Below, piece after piece: positions 1-9,413 of a DNA stretch of 64,000 bases. The translations under genes were made by a program, and so were the position numbers. Numbering within the stretch: position 1 is the stretch's first letter; each line of letters starts with the position of its first letter. The DNA comes from CAUPWF01 sp036656615 (lineage in GTDB: Bacteria > Bacillota > Clostridia > Lachnospirales > Lachnospiraceae): contig JAVXHY010000002.1 of NCBI GenBank assembly GCA_036656615.1, positions 62,001-126,000 of the forward strand. The letters are read 5' to 3'. Under the pieces are notes generated by a model. That model saw only the letters and a program-made list of their open reading frames with translations, did not search any database and was not told the DNA's origin.

Positions 1-31
1 GTCCTGCTGAAAAATTAAATACTTTGCTCAT
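1..31 (-). CDS. serC: Phosphoserine aminotransferase, N-terminal fragment (window edge)
   Basis: Only the first ten codons lie in the window; they read MSKVFNFSAG, the typical N-terminus of phosphoserine aminotransferase (family members start M-S-x-V-[YF]-N-F-S-A-G-P). The enzyme makes 3-phosphoserine from 3-phosphohydroxypyruvate and glutamate in serine synthesis. The ATG at 31 follows a purine-rich ribosome-binding stretch (GGGGGAAAGAGG) and lies 29 bases after the ilvB stop, so it is probably the next gene of the same operon. The rest of the gene is outside the window. The call rests on a short but characteristic peptide. Confidence 0.72.
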   Translation of the reverse strand, partial: MSKVFNFSAG

Positions 32-60
32 TGCCTCTTTCCCCCTTATAAACATTCATT

Positions 61-1746
61 TTATTTGTGATTCAAATCCTCTTCATTAAAGGCTTCACTG
101 ATTGCTGCGCCTGGTGCCACCATTGGCCATACTTTTTCATCACAATCAATCTGACAGTCAATGACTACCGGTGTACCAAGTACCAATGCTTGTTTCAATG
201 CTTCCTGGAACTCTTCTCTTGTCTCAGCTCGAATTCCAACTGCTCCCATGGCTTCTGCGATCTTCACAAAATCTACCGCATCATTTAAGATGGTAGAAGA
301 ATAACGCTTCTCATAGAATAAGTTTTGCCACTGACGCACCATTCCAAGTACATGGTTATTTACTACTACTTGTATAATGGGAATCTGACAACGTACTGCA
401 GTAGCAATTTCATTCATATTCATCCGAAAACAGCCATCACCTGCAATATTAATAACGGTCTTATCTGGGACACCAATTTTCGCACCTATAGAGGCTCCAA
501 GACCATACCCCATTGTTCCAAGACCTCCTGAGGTTAAGAAAGTTCTAGGTTTGGTGAATTTATAAAACTGTGCAGCCCACATCTGATGCTGACCTACTTC
601 TGTAGTAATAATAGCTTCTCCATTTGTCTGTTTGTAGATTTCCTCTACAATAAAAGGACCAGTCAGTACATCCTTATGATACGACAATGGATACTTTTCC
701 TTATATTGATTAATTTGATCAATCCAATCCTTGTGATTTTGCTGATCCAATGCAGCATTTAATCTTACCAGCACCTCATTGATATCTCCGGTAATACTGG
801 TATATGTATGGATATTCTTATTAATTTCCGCAGGATCTACATCAATTTGAAGAATCTTCGCATTTTTAGCGAATTTCTTCGTGTTGCCTGTTACACGATC
901 ACTAAATCTTGCACCCACTACGATTAATAAATCACATTCACTTACTCCAAAATTAGAAGTTTTTGTTCCATGCATGCCAAGCATGCCCGTATACAATTCA
1001 TCGGTTCCTGAAAAAGCACCCTTTCCCATCAAGGAATCTGCTACCGGTGAATGAATTCTATGTGCGAATTCCGTAAGTGCCTGACTAGCTTCCGATAAGA
1101 TAGCTCCACCACCAACAAAAATATATGGTTTTTTTGCTTTTTCAATCAAACGTATGGCTGCTTCCATATCGGACTGTTGTATAGTCGTGGACACTGGACG
1201 TACCATTTGAGGAACCTTTTGGTGATAATCCGTTTGATTTCCCGTAACGTCTTTCGGAATATCTACAAGAACAGGTCCCGGACGTCCAGACTTTGCTATG
1301 GTAAATGCTTTGCGAATTGTATCTGCTAATTCACGTACATCCTTGACAATATAATTATGCTTTGTAATAGGCATGGTAATACCTGCAATATCTATTTCTT
1401 GAAAGCTGTCCCTGCCTAATAATGCAACTCCAACATTACATGTGATTGCAACAATCGGAATGGAATCCATATATGCAGTTGCAATTCCTGTAACTAAATT
1501 GGTGGCTCCAGGTCCACTAGTTGCAAAGCAAACTCCTACTTTCCCAGTAGCTCTGGCATATCCATCTGCTGCATGGGCTGCTCCCTGCTCATGGGAAGTT
1601 AAAATATGTGTGATTTCTTGCTGATGCTTATATAAGGCATCATATACATTTAAGATTGATCCACCCGGATAACCAAATACAGTATCTACTTTTTGTTCCT
1701 TTAAACATTCAATTACAATTTCCGCCCCTGTTAACTGCATATTCAT
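61..1746 (-). CDS. ilvB: Acetolactate synthase, large (catalytic) subunit
   Basis: This ThDP enzyme condenses two pyruvates to acetolactate, or pyruvate and 2-oxobutyrate to acetohydroxybutyrate, in valine/leucine/isoleucine synthesis. The 561 residues match the usual family length. Visible are the N-terminal FGYPGGSILNVYD block, the ThDP-activating glutamate in SHEQGAAHAADGYAR, the central FAD-associated domain and the C-terminal ThDP/Mg site GDGCFRMN...NN. I start it at 1746 (MNMQLTGAEI) because AGAAGGAG lies just upstream; the reading frame opens 22 codons earlier inside the ilvD end without a comparable site. Only 10 bases separate it from ilvD. No small regulatory subunit (ilvN/ilvH) is visible in the window, so it must be elsewhere or absent. 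Confidence 0.95.
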   Translation of the reverse strand: MNMQLTGAEIVIECLKEQKVDTVFGYPGGSILNVYDALYKHQQEITHILTSHEQGAAHAADGYARATGKVGVCFATSGPGATNLVTGIATAYMDSIPIVAITCNVGVALLGRDSFQEIDIAGITMPITKHNYIVKDVRELADTIRKAFTIAKSGRPGPVLVDIPKDVTGNQTDYHQKVPQMVRPVSTTIQQSDMEAAIRLIEKAKKPYIFVGGGAILSEASQALTEFAHRIHSPVADSLMGKGAFSGTDELYTGMLGMHGTKTSNFGVSECDLLIVVGARFSDRVTGNTKKFAKNAKILQIDVDPAEINKNIHTYTSITGDINEVLVRLNAALDQQNHKDWIDQINQYKEKYPLSYHKDVLTGPFIVEEIYKQTNGEAIITTEVGQHQMWAAQFYKFTKPRTFLTSGGLGTMGYGLGASIGAKIGVPDKTVINIAGDGCFRMNMNEIATAVRCQIPIIQVVVNNHVLGMVRQWQNLFYEKRYSSTILNDAVDFVKIAEAMGAVGIRAETREEFQEALKQALVLGTPVVIDCQIDCDEKVWPMVAPGAAISEAFNEEDLNHK

Positions 1747-1756
1747 TTCTCCTTCT

Positions 1757-3424
1757 CTATCGTGGTATTTCCAGTATAGCTCCTCTGTTTCCCGAAGTGA
1801 CCATAGCCGCATATCTTGCTAAGTATCCCGTAGTAATCTTCGGCTGTCTGGGTTTCCAATTTGCTTTTCTCTCTTCTAATATGGCATCCGATACATCTAG
1901 CGTCAGTCGATTATTTGGAATATCTATTTCAATCATATCACCCTCTTCTACCAAGGCAATCGGTCCACCGACTGCTGCTTCCGGAGAGACATGGCCAATG
2001 GAAGCTCCTCTTGAGGCACCACTAAATCGTCCATCTGTAATCAATGCCACACTGGTACCAAGTCCCATCCCTGCAATAGCAGAGGTCGGATTGAGCATTT
2101 CTCTCATCCCTGGACCTCCCTTTGGGCCTTCATATCGAATAACCACCACATCTCCTGCTATGATTTTCCCAGAAGTAATAGCTGCAATTGCATCCTCTTC
2201 ACAATCAAATACTCTAGCAGGTCCATGATGTACCATCATTTCTTCCACTACTGCTGAACGTTTTACCACACCAGAGTCTGGTGCTAAATTTCCCTTTAGT
2301 ACAGCAATTCCACCTGTTTCACTATATGGACGTTCAATGGGTCGAATCACATCTTGATTGTGGTTCATACTGCCAGCAATGTTTTCTTTCACTGTTTTAC
2401 CTGTAACAGTCAGGCAATCCGTATGTAATAACTGCTTTTTGTTTAACTCATTCATCACTGCATATACTCCACCGGCTTCGTTTAAATCTTCCATGTAGGT
2501 ATGACCTGCTGGCGCCAAATGACATAGATTTGGTGTTCTGGAGCTAATTTCATTTGCCAAATCCAAATCTAATGAAAGACCCACCTCATGGGCAATTGCC
2601 GGCAAATGAAGCATACTATTTGTAGAACACCCCAATGCCATATCTACAGTCAATGCGTTAAGGAATGCATCCATAGTCATAATATCTTGAGGCTTTATAT
2701 CTTGTTCTAATAAATGCATGATCTGCATACCGGCATGCTTCGCAAGACGAATTCGTTCCGAATATACAGCAGGAATCGTTCCATTTCCCTGTAATCCCAT
2801 TCCTAATGCTTCGGTTAAACAATTCATACTATTTGCGGTATACATCCCAGAACATGATCCACAGGTCGGACAGGCCTTTCTCTCATATTCTTCGACCTCG
2901 TCTCCATTTAGAGTTCCAGCTAAATATCCTCCCACCGCTTCAAACATACTGGATAAACTTGTTTTTTCACCTTTTATACGACCTGCAAGCATGGGACCAC
3001 CACTGACAAATATAGTGGGAATATTTACCCTGGCCGCTGCCATTAATAATCCGGGTACATTTTTATCACAGTTCGGAACCATAACCAAAGCATCAAATTG
3101 ATGCGCCATAGCCATAGCCTCTGTAGAATCTGCAATTAAATCTCTGGTAACTAATGAATATTTCATTCCCTGATGGCCCATTGCAATCCCATCACAAACT
3201 GCAATAGCCGGGAAAGCCACCGGTGTTCCACCTGCCATTGCAACACCCATTTTCACTGCGTCTACAATCTTATCCAGATTCATGTGACCTGGTACAATTT
3301 CATTATAAGAACTTACAATACCAATCAATGGTCTTTCTTGTTCTTCCTTTGTATAGCCCAAAGCATTCAATAAAGATCGATGTGGGGCCTGCTGTATTCC
3401 TTTTTTTACGGTATCACTTCTCAT
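1757..3424 (-). CDS. ilvD: Dihydroxy-acid dehydratase
   Basis: This enzyme converts 2,3-dihydroxy-isovalerate or -methylvalerate to the 2-oxo acid, the third common step of branched-chain amino-acid synthesis. The 555 residues are full length. The Fe-S cluster cysteines are visible in PNCDKNVPG and CPTCGSCSGMYTANSMNCL, and the C-terminal half carries GPKGGPGMREML and DGRFSGASRG. It sits 15 bases after leuB and 10 bases before ilvB, so the three are co-transcribed. Start at 3424 (MRSDTVKKGIQ) follows a GGAAGGAAGATAT ribosome-binding stretch. Confidence 0.96.
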   Translation of the reverse strand: MRSDTVKKGIQQAPHRSLLNALGYTKEEQERPLIGIVSSYNEIVPGHMNLDKIVDAVKMGVAMAGGTPVAFPAIAVCDGIAMGHQGMKYSLVTRDLIADSTEAMAMAHQFDALVMVPNCDKNVPGLLMAAARVNIPTIFVSGGPMLAGRIKGEKTSLSSMFEAVGGYLAGTLNGDEVEEYERKACPTCGSCSGMYTANSMNCLTEALGMGLQGNGTIPAVYSERIRLAKHAGMQIMHLLEQDIKPQDIMTMDAFLNALTVDMALGCSTNSMLHLPAIAHEVGLSLDLDLANEISSRTPNLCHLAPAGHTYMEDLNEAGGVYAVMNELNKKQLLHTDCLTVTGKTVKENIAGSMNHNQDVIRPIERPYSETGGIAVLKGNLAPDSGVVKRSAVVEEMMVHHGPARVFDCEEDAIAAITSGKIIAGDVVVIRYEGPKGGPGMREMLNPTSAIAGMGLGTSVALITDGRFSGASRGASIGHVSPEAAVGGPIALVEEGDMIEIDIPNNRLTLDVSDAILEERKANWKPRQPKITTGYLARYAAMVTSGNRGAILEIPR

Positions 3425-3439
3425 AGTATATCTTCCTTC

Positions 3440-4525
3440 CTATTTTAATCTTTCACAAATCATCTTACCCATATGGCTAGTATTAATCTGCTGTTTGCCC
3501 TCTGACATGATATCGATGGTACGATAGCCCTCGGTCAATACCTGGTTTATAGCAGCTTCTATGGAATCTGCCTCCCGGTCTAAATCAAAAGTGTACCGAA
3601 GCATCATTGCTGCAGATAAGATAGTAGCAATTGGATTAGCGATTCCTTGACCTGCAATATCAGGAGCAGACCCGCCACTTGGTTCATATAATCCAAATCT
3701 AGTGTCATTTAAACTTGCAGAAGCCAACATTCCTATAGAGCCGGTTATCATGCTTGCTTCATCAGATAATATATCTCCAAACATATTCTCTGTTAGAATT
3801 ACATCAAATTGTTTGGGGTTTTTCACTAACTGCATGGCACAATTGTCCACTAGCATATGCTCAAGAACTACTTCTGGGTAATTTTTTGCCACCTGTTCTA
3901 CTACCTGTCTCCATAGTCTTGAAGAATCTAATACATTAGCCTTATCTACACTGGTGATCTTTCCACGCCTTTTTCTAGCAATTTCAAATCCTCTTTCTGC
4001 AATTCTACGTATTTCCATTTCATTATAAGCAAGTGTATCATATGCTGTAATTAAACCGTCTTCCTTAACGGTTTTGCGTTGCCCAAAATATAATCCTCCA
4101 GTCAATTCCCGAAGAATCATCATATCGAACCCACCTGATATCAATTCTTCTTTTAAAGGGCATGCATCTTTTAAATCCTCATATAAAATGGCGGGTCTTA
4201 AATTTGCAAAAAGGTGAAGCTCCTTACGAAGCTTTAACAAGCCGGCTTCTGGACGTTTATCTGGTTCTAATTGATACCAGGGAGAAGTATTTACATCCCC
4301 ACCAATCGAACCCATCAAAACTGCCTGGCATTGTTTTACACCCTCTATGGTATCATCTGTAAGGGGAACACCATGTGCGTCGATAGAAGCACCACCCAAT
4401 AAGAATTCGTTAAATAAAAATGTATGATGATATAGTCTGCCAACTTCATCCAATACTTTTTGGGCTTCTGTAATAATTTCTGGTCCAATTCCATCACCTG
4501 GTATAATTCCAATATTCATCTTCAT
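3440..4525 (-). CDS. leuB: 3-isopropylmalate dehydrogenase
   Basis: An NAD-dependent oxidative decarboxylase of leucine synthesis, 361 residues. It begins MKMNIGIIPGDGIGPEI and has the substrate-loop RELTGGLYFGQR, the catalytic SVDKANVLDSSRLWR block, the metal-binding aspartates in ENMFGDILSDEAS and the cofactor motif EPSGGSAPDIAGQGIANP. An upstream in-frame ATG at 4573 would add 16 residues not expected in the family; the ATG at 4525 has GGAAGGGAAAATAACC before it. It is the first gene of leuB-ilvD-ilvB-(serC). leuA, leuC and leuD are not in the window. Confidence 0.95.
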   Translation of the reverse strand: MKMNIGIIPGDGIGPEIITEAQKVLDEVGRLYHHTFLFNEFLLGGASIDAHGVPLTDDTIEGVKQCQAVLMGSIGGDVNTSPWYQLEPDKRPEAGLLKLRKELHLFANLRPAILYEDLKDACPLKEELISGGFDMMILRELTGGLYFGQRKTVKEDGLITAYDTLAYNEMEIRRIAERGFEIARKRRGKITSVDKANVLDSSRLWRQVVEQVAKNYPEVVLEHMLVDNCAMQLVKNPKQFDVILTENMFGDILSDEASMITGSIGMLASASLNDTRFGLYEPSGGSAPDIAGQGIANPIATILSAAMMLRYTFDLDREADSIEAAINQVLTEGYRTIDIMSEGKQQINTSHMGKMICERLK

Positions 4526-4561
4526 GGTTATTTTCCCTTCCTTTTTTAGTTTATAAGCTTT

Positions 4562-4590
4562 ATAATATAACATTTCATTTTATATTTCAA
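4562..4590 (-). promoter_or_regulatory. Sigma-A-type promoter of the leuB operon
   Basis: TTGAAA at 4585-4590 and TATTAT at 4562-4567 are separated by 17 bases on the minus strand. They lie just downstream of the terminator at 4646-4680 and about 37 bases upstream of the leuB start. No T-box or leader-peptide structure fits in this short space. Confidence 0.65.
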
Positions 4591-4645
4591 CCCTTTACCA
4601 CACAAAAGCCTTTCTGATAGAACCCTTTCATTTACATTTTTCCAA

Positions 4646-4680
4646 AAAAAAAGGAATCTATAATTCAGATTCCTTTTTTT
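4646..4680 (-). terminator. Intrinsic terminator after yajC
   Basis: The arms GGAATCT and AGATTCC around a short loop are flanked by A-runs and T-runs on both sides, so the hairpin ends transcripts coming from yajC on the minus strand and could work in both directions. It separates the L,D-transpeptidase-tgt-yajC operon from the leuB operon. Confidence 0.85.
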
Positions 4681-4690
4681 GGGTGGCTCT

Positions 4691-4987
4691 TTATTCTGCG
4701 TTTGGCTTTTCAACTTGCATAACTGCCGCTTTTTGCATCGGTATTCTGCAATTCTTGTTATTTCCAAATTCTACTACTACATCATCGTCTGTAATATCAA
4801 TGATAACACCATAAAATCCGCTTGTTGTTAATACCGTATCTCCGACTTCCATCCCTGCAACCATTGTTGCAACTCTTTTTTGTTCTTTCTTTTGTGGACG
4901 GATTAACATAAAATAAAATCCTCCAATTAATACTCCATATACAAGTATCATAAGCGTCCAATTACCGGCCCCTGCTGCTAAAATCAT
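4691..4987 (-). CDS. yajC: Preprotein translocase subunit YajC
   Basis: A 98-residue single-pass membrane protein of the Sec translocon accessory complex. It has a hydrophobic N-terminal helix (residues about 8-28, ending FMLIRPQKKEQKR) and the family core GMEVGDTVLTTSGFYGVI. Start at 4987 follows AGGAGGAAATAAT. It lies 99 bases after tgt, the usual tgt-yajC order of bacteria, and is followed directly by the terminator at 4646-4680. Confidence 0.95.
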   Translation of the reverse strand: MILAAGAGNWTLMILVYGVLIGGFYFMLIRPQKKEQKRVATMVAGMEVGDTVLTTSGFYGVIIDITDDDVVVEFGNNKNCRIPMQKAAVMQVEKPNAE

Positions 4988-5086
4988 ATTATTTCCTCCT
5001 AAAATCTATTAAATCACTACGGCTATCATACACAACTTCATATCAGATATCAAGTTTTTTTCTATTATTTCATGGAATCTTTATAT

Positions 5087-6214
5087 TTACGGATGCATCA
5101 TCCCTGCTAATTTGTTCTTTTTATATTCGGCAAAACGATTCTGTTCAATGGATTCTCTGATTTCTTCCATCATATGGTTATAGAAATACAAATTATGAAG
5201 CACACATAATCTCATGCCAAGCATTTCCTTTGCTTTCAATAAATGTCGAATATAAGCACGGCTGTACGTACGACAGGCTGGACATTGACATCCTTCTTCA
5301 ATGGGGCTTTCATCTAATAAGAATTTTGCATTGAATAAGTTCATTTTCCCATGATTGGTATATACATGCCCATGGCGTCCGTTCCTGCTTGGATATACAC
5401 AGTCAAAGAAATCCACCCCTCGTTCCACTGCCTCTAAGATATTCGCCGGTGTTCCCACCCCCATTAAATAGGTCGGTTTTTCTAGCGGTAAATAAGGAAC
5501 CGTCTCATCTAGTATGCGATACATATCCTCATGAGACTCTCCTACTGCAAGACCACCCACAGCATACCCATCTAAGTTCATTTCTGAAATTCGTTTTGCA
5601 TGTTCAATTCGAATATCTTCATAAACTCCACCTTGATTAATTCCAAATAACATTTGATTCTTATTAATCGTGTGTTCTTGTTGATTCAAATCCATCATCT
5701 TTGCTTTGCAGCGTTCCAGCCATCTAGTTGTCCGATCAACAGAAAGCTGCATGTAATCTCTGCTTTCTATACTGGGCGGACATTCATCAAAAGCCATGGC
5801 AATGGTAGAAGCCAAATTAGACTGAATCGTCATACTTTCTTCTGGTCCCATAAATATCTTATGTCCATCTATATGGGAATTAAAATATACTCCTTCTTCT
5901 TTGATCTTGCGTAGTCCTGCCAGTGAAAATACCTGGAAGCCCCCAGAGTCTGTAAGAATCGGTTTATCCCAAACCATAAATTTGTGTAAACCACCCAACT
6001 GTTTTACAACCGTATCTCCAGTTCGAACATGCAGATGATAGGTGTTGGATAATTGTACTTGAGTACCGATTCCTTGCAAGTCAACCGTTGATACAGCGCC
6101 TTTAATAGCTCCCACAGTACCTACATTCATAAATACAGGGGTCTCAACGACCCCATGTACAGTAGTGAATCTGCCTCTTTTAGCCAGACCATCTCTATTT
6201 AATAATTGATACAT
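5087..6214 (-). CDS. tgt: tRNA-guanine (queuine) transglycosylase
   Basis: This enzyme exchanges guanine-34 of GUN-anticodon tRNAs for the queuosine precursor preQ1. Visible are the catalytic aspartate region ILTDSGGFQVFSL, GVGTPANILEAVERGVDFFDCVYPSRNGRHG with the nucleophilic Asp, and the zinc ligands CQCPAC...H. The protein is 375 residues from the ATG at 6214 (MYQLLNRDGLA). I prefer this start to the ATG at 6220 because the AGAAAGG site would be immediately adjacent to the latter. It begins 16 bases after the L,D-transpeptidase stop, so both are in one transcript. Confidence 0.95.
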   Translation of the reverse strand: MYQLLNRDGLAKRGRFTTVHGVVETPVFMNVGTVGAIKGAVSTVDLQGIGTQVQLSNTYHLHVRTGDTVVKQLGGLHKFMVWDKPILTDSGGFQVFSLAGLRKIKEEGVYFNSHIDGHKIFMGPEESMTIQSNLASTIAMAFDECPPSIESRDYMQLSVDRTTRWLERCKAKMMDLNQQEHTINKNQMLFGINQGGVYEDIRIEHAKRISEMNLDGYAVGGLAVGESHEDMYRILDETVPYLPLEKPTYLMGVGTPANILEAVERGVDFFDCVYPSRNGRHGHVYTNHGKMNLFNAKFLLDESPIEEGCQCPACRTYSRAYIRHLLKAKEMLGMRLCVLHNLYFYNHMMEEIRESIEQNRFAEYKKNKLAGMMHP

Positions 6215-6230
6215 ATTCATCCTTTCTGAT

Positions 6231-8117
6231 CTAGTAATGCATGACTACAGGATCCCCAACATTTAACATTCCATAAAATGTTGCCGCCGCTGATGGTGGC
6301 ATATTAATACAGCCATGTGACCCACCACCTGGTTGCATATAACGGTCACCACCGAAGGTTGGCTGCCAATTTGCATCATGAAAGCCAATTCCACTCCAGG
6401 TAACCCGCATCCAATAAGCTACTTTTGTCTCATATTCTCGTTTTCCATTTGGCTGAATCTCACCTTTGAGAATAGAATTCGGTGCTTTCTCAAGAATGGA
6501 ATACACACCTTGTGGTGTAGCTTTTGCTGGAGTTGGTGCTCCAGTTACTACTGCTGATTCAAATGCCACACCACCATTTACAATGTACCACATATACTGT
6601 GCACTTAAATCTACTTCTACATAAGTACCGCCCCAGTCATTTGCTCCATGTCCTGCTCCTGTCTGAGCATAAATCAAATCTCTGGTAATCGGTGTGCCTG
6701 ATTGAATATTTGCTATTAATGTATTTAATTCTCCTTCTTGATCCAGTTCCCATCCAAAGGTTCCTCCTGATACTTGAGCGGCCTTTCCACCAGGTGTTGT
6801 AATGGATCGAGTAGAACCAACTGTACTATACTTTTCATTTAAGCTTGCAACATATCCAGTGATAGCCTCTGTATTCAGCCCAACTTCCATATTCGGTCCA
6901 AGCGTAATCCAACTGGCAATAAGAGCACCACTTACAACTTCCGGAACTTCTCCCACATTATATGTAACTGTACTTTTTACGTAGGTATTCATTTTATCTC
7001 TAGCTGCTAATACCTCTGGAGAAGAGGCATCGAATTTAGGTTTTAAATAGCAGGCTTTTTCTTGCAAATTCAATTCTGTCTTAAATTCTGTAATAGCTTT
7101 TTTCACTTCTTTTGTAAATACTTCTTTATCCAATTGGGTTCCATATACTTCCGGAACAATATCATACGAAAGCGTTCCTTCATTATATACTGGATATGCA
7201 TTGGAAGAAGCAGTTTGATTTGCATCCTGCATACATTCCAGCTCATTTAATACCTTGACTAGTGCTTCTTCATTATAATCAACAGCTATGGTAGCATGAA
7301 GCTTTGACGTTTGGAAGAAACCTTTCGGCCATAAGAATGCATTTTGTTTTTGCATTACTTGCTTTAATTCCTTATTTGGTTTGTAATCTAAAGAAATAGT
7401 GGTACCATTAATAGTTTCTGTTGTTCCTACATTCTCCTTAAGAGTCAGAACGTAACCACTCACATGACTGGCCATCTCTTTTTCTACCTGTGCAACGGTC
7501 TGAGTAGAGTAATCCTTACCATTAATCTTAGTATTTAAATAGAAATGGCTTGAAAAATATACCGTACCTAAGATATAAATAAGTAGTACGATACCGACTA
7601 TACTTCCCGAAATAATCAATAATGGTTTTTTGAATTTGCTTTCTTTTTGATCGAATCGAGAATCAATATCTGTTATTTCAAATGGATGGTCCTCATTTTC
7701 AGACTTCGTATCTTTTGTTTCTTCTTTCATGCTTGGTTTTGCAGAAGTATCGACGGAATTAGTATTGTCAATCCTTTTAACTGAATCAGATATATCATCC
7801 TTATCTGATTGATCAAAGTCATCAAAATCTGCTACATCATCAAAATCCTCTGTATCATCAAAATCTTCAAATTCATAAGATGTGTTGGAATCCAATTGAT
7901 CATTCTCATCATGCTCATCATTCTCATCAAAATATTCTATTTCCAATTCATCAAAATCATCCAATTCACTACCGTTGCTATGATCTGTTGACGCTTCCTT
8001 GTCTTCCGTTGGTAATTTCTCCAGTAAATCTTCTATATCAGAAGGTGTTTCTGGCATAGCAGGTGTATTTTTAATTTCTTCTACTTCTATCTCATCTTTA
8101 TCATTTTTAGCGTCCAT
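6231..8117 (-). CDS. Membrane-anchored L,D-transpeptidase (YkuD) with acidic cytosolic tail
   Basis: A 628-residue predicted peptidoglycan cross-linking enzyme. Residues 1 to about 160 are a hydrophilic, strongly Asp/Glu-rich tail; residues about 165-190 form one membrane helix (LLIISGSIVGIVLLIYILG). The extracellular part has a PG-binding/VanW-like region (about 195-480) and a C-terminal YkuD domain whose catalytic site is GGSHGCINMP, with the nucleophile near Cys603. The domain likely forms 3-3 cross-links or anchors proteins to peptidoglycan; that is family knowledge. It is the first gene of an operon with tgt and yajC and is divergent from aroC. The acidic tail is unusual and low in complexity. 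Confidence 0.9.
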   Translation of the reverse strand: MDAKNDKDEIEVEEIKNTPAMPETPSDIEDLLEKLPTEDKEASTDHSNGSELDDFDELEIEYFDENDEHDENDQLDSNTSYEFEDFDDTEDFDDVADFDDFDQSDKDDISDSVKRIDNTNSVDTSAKPSMKEETKDTKSENEDHPFEITDIDSRFDQKESKFKKPLLIISGSIVGIVLLIYILGTVYFSSHFYLNTKINGKDYSTQTVAQVEKEMASHVSGYVLTLKENVGTTETINGTTISLDYKPNKELKQVMQKQNAFLWPKGFFQTSKLHATIAVDYNEEALVKVLNELECMQDANQTASSNAYPVYNEGTLSYDIVPEVYGTQLDKEVFTKEVKKAITEFKTELNLQEKACYLKPKFDASSPEVLAARDKMNTYVKSTVTYNVGEVPEVVSGALIASWITLGPNMEVGLNTEAITGYVASLNEKYSTVGSTRSITTPGGKAAQVSGGTFGWELDQEGELNTLIANIQSGTPITRDLIYAQTGAGHGANDWGGTYVEVDLSAQYMWYIVNGGVAFESAVVTGAPTPAKATPQGVYSILEKAPNSILKGEIQPNGKREYETKVAYWMRVTWSGIGFHDANWQPTFGGDRYMQPGGGSHGCINMPPSAAATFYGMLNVGDPVVMHY

Positions 8118-8153
8118 CTAGTATAATTCCCCTTTTATTCTCAATATGTAGAC

Positions 8154-8182
8154 ATTATATCAACTAACTGAAAAAATGTACA
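8154..8182 (-). promoter_or_regulatory. Promoter of the L,D-transpeptidase-tgt-yajC operon
   Basis: TATAAT at 8154-8159 with TGTACA at 8177-8182, 17 bases apart on the minus strand, about 37 bases upstream of the start codon. The -10 is perfect and the -35 matches four of six. It lies back to back with the aroC promoter. Confidence 0.55.
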
Positions 8183-8196
8183 GTATTAAATAGACA

Positions 8197-8225
8197 TTGC
8201 TTGTTTTTTTAATTTCTTATATAAT
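8197..8225 (+). promoter_or_regulatory. Promoter of aroC
   Basis: TTGCTT at 8197-8202 and TATAAT at 8220-8225 are separated by 17 bases; the gene starts 35 bases downstream with AAGGAG at 8247-8252 as ribosome-binding site. Confidence 0.7.
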
Positions 8226-8259
8226 GATAGAAAACTTAGTACAGTAAAAGGAGATTATA

Positions 8260-9363
8260 ATGGCAGGTTCAACATACGGAACGATCTTTCAAATTACCAC
8301 TTGGGGGGAGTCACATGGTTTGGCTATGGGTGTTGTAATAGATGGCTGCCCAGCTGGTCTTGAGCTGCAGACTTCTGATATTCAGCCTTATCTAAATAAA
8401 CGAAAACCTGGGAACAGTCCTTATGCATCTTCACGAAAGGAATCTGACCTGGTAGAAATCCTTTCGGGTGTATTTCAAGGATGTACTACAGGTGCCCCTA
8501 TTTCTCTCTTGATTACGAATAAAGATGCTGATTCAAAAGCATATGAGCCATTTGCTGATGCCTATCGTCCCGGTCATGCAGATTACACCTTTGATTGTAA
8601 ATATGGAATTCGTGATTACAGAGGTGGCGGACGCGCTTCCGGAAGAGAAACCATTGGTCGTGTTGCCGCCGGTGCCATAGCTGTCAAGCTATTATCATCC
8701 ATGGGAATCACACTTCAAACATTTGTAAAATCAATCGGTCCCATCACGATTCCAGAATGTGAATATCATTATGAAGAAATTACTTCTAATCATTTATACA
8801 TGCCCAATTTGAATTATGCAGATCAAGCCTCACAATATATAGAATCATGCATACAAAATGGTGATTCCTGTGGTGGTGTAATTGAATGCCACATAACGCA
8901 CCTTCCACCTGGTCTTGGAGAACCTGTATTTGACAAATTAGATGCTTGCCTCGCTAAAGCGGTTCTATCAATTGGAGGTGTCAAAGGCTTTGAAATAGGA
9001 GATGGATTTCTTTCTGCTTCTAGTCTTGGAAGTGAACATAATGATGCCTTTTGTTATACAGATAACAAATTTCACAAAAAAACCAATCATAGTGGTGGCG
9101 TTCTGGGTGGAATTAGTGATGGATCTAAGCTTATTTTTCGTGCTGCCATGAAACCAACTCCTTCCATTTCAAGGAAACAGCAAACTGTAACAAATACGGG
9201 TGAACCAATGGAGCTTTCCATTTCCGGTCGTCATGATCCGGTTCTTGTCCCAAGGGGGGTCGTGGTTGTAGAATCCATGGCGGCCATTACTCTTGTGGAC
9301 CTGCTTCTTTTAAATATGTCAGCCCGCTTAGATGGCCTGATAAAATATTATACAGAATTCTAA
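8260..9363 (+). CDS. aroC: Chorismate synthase
   Basis: This enzyme converts EPSP to chorismate, the last step of the shikimate pathway, using reduced FMN. Its 367 residues show the family signatures: TTWGESHG near the N-terminus, the RPGHAD block, GIRDYRGGGRASGRETIGRVAAGA and the C-terminal GGVLGGISDG and RHDPVLVPRG regions. It stands alone between divergent promoters and the following regulator; no other shikimate gene is nearby and no terminator is visible before the next promoter at 9371. Confidence 0.96.
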   Translation: MAGSTYGTIFQITTWGESHGLAMGVVIDGCPAGLELQTSDIQPYLNKRKPGNSPYASSRKESDLVEILSGVFQGCTTGAPISLLITNKDADSKAYEPFADAYRPGHADYTFDCKYGIRDYRGGGRASGRETIGRVAAGAIAVKLLSSMGITLQTFVKSIGPITIPECEYHYEEITSNHLYMPNLNYADQASQYIESCIQNGDSCGGVIECHITHLPPGLGEPVFDKLDACLAKAVLSIGGVKGFEIGDGFLSASSLGSEHNDAFCYTDNKFHKKTNHSGGVLGGISDGSKLIFRAAMKPTPSISRKQQTVTNTGEPMELSISGRHDPVLVPRGVVVVESMAAITLVDLLLLNMSARLDGLIKYYTEF

Positions 9364-9370
9364 AAAATGA

Positions 9371-9398
9371 TTGACCTTTTCATAAAATGATGTATAAT
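9371..9398 (+). promoter_or_regulatory. Promoter of the XRE-cupin/pot operon
   Basis: TTGACC at 9371-9376 and TATAAT at 9393-9398 with a 16-base spacer; a TG dinucleotide directly before TATAAT makes it an extended -10. It begins only 8 bases after the aroC stop codon. Confidence 0.75.
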
Positions 9399-9413
9399 TA
9401 TATTTGCATGAAA

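Noticed and set aside
1656..2228. Long plus-strand reading frame opposite ilvB/ilvD (190 codons)
   Set aside because: It lies entirely antisense to two well-supported genes, has no ribosome-binding site and resembles no protein; it reflects codon bias on the other strand.
4526..4645. T-box or leucine leader before leuB
   Set aside because: Only about 37 bases separate the promoter from the start codon; no specifier loop or T-box sequence is present.
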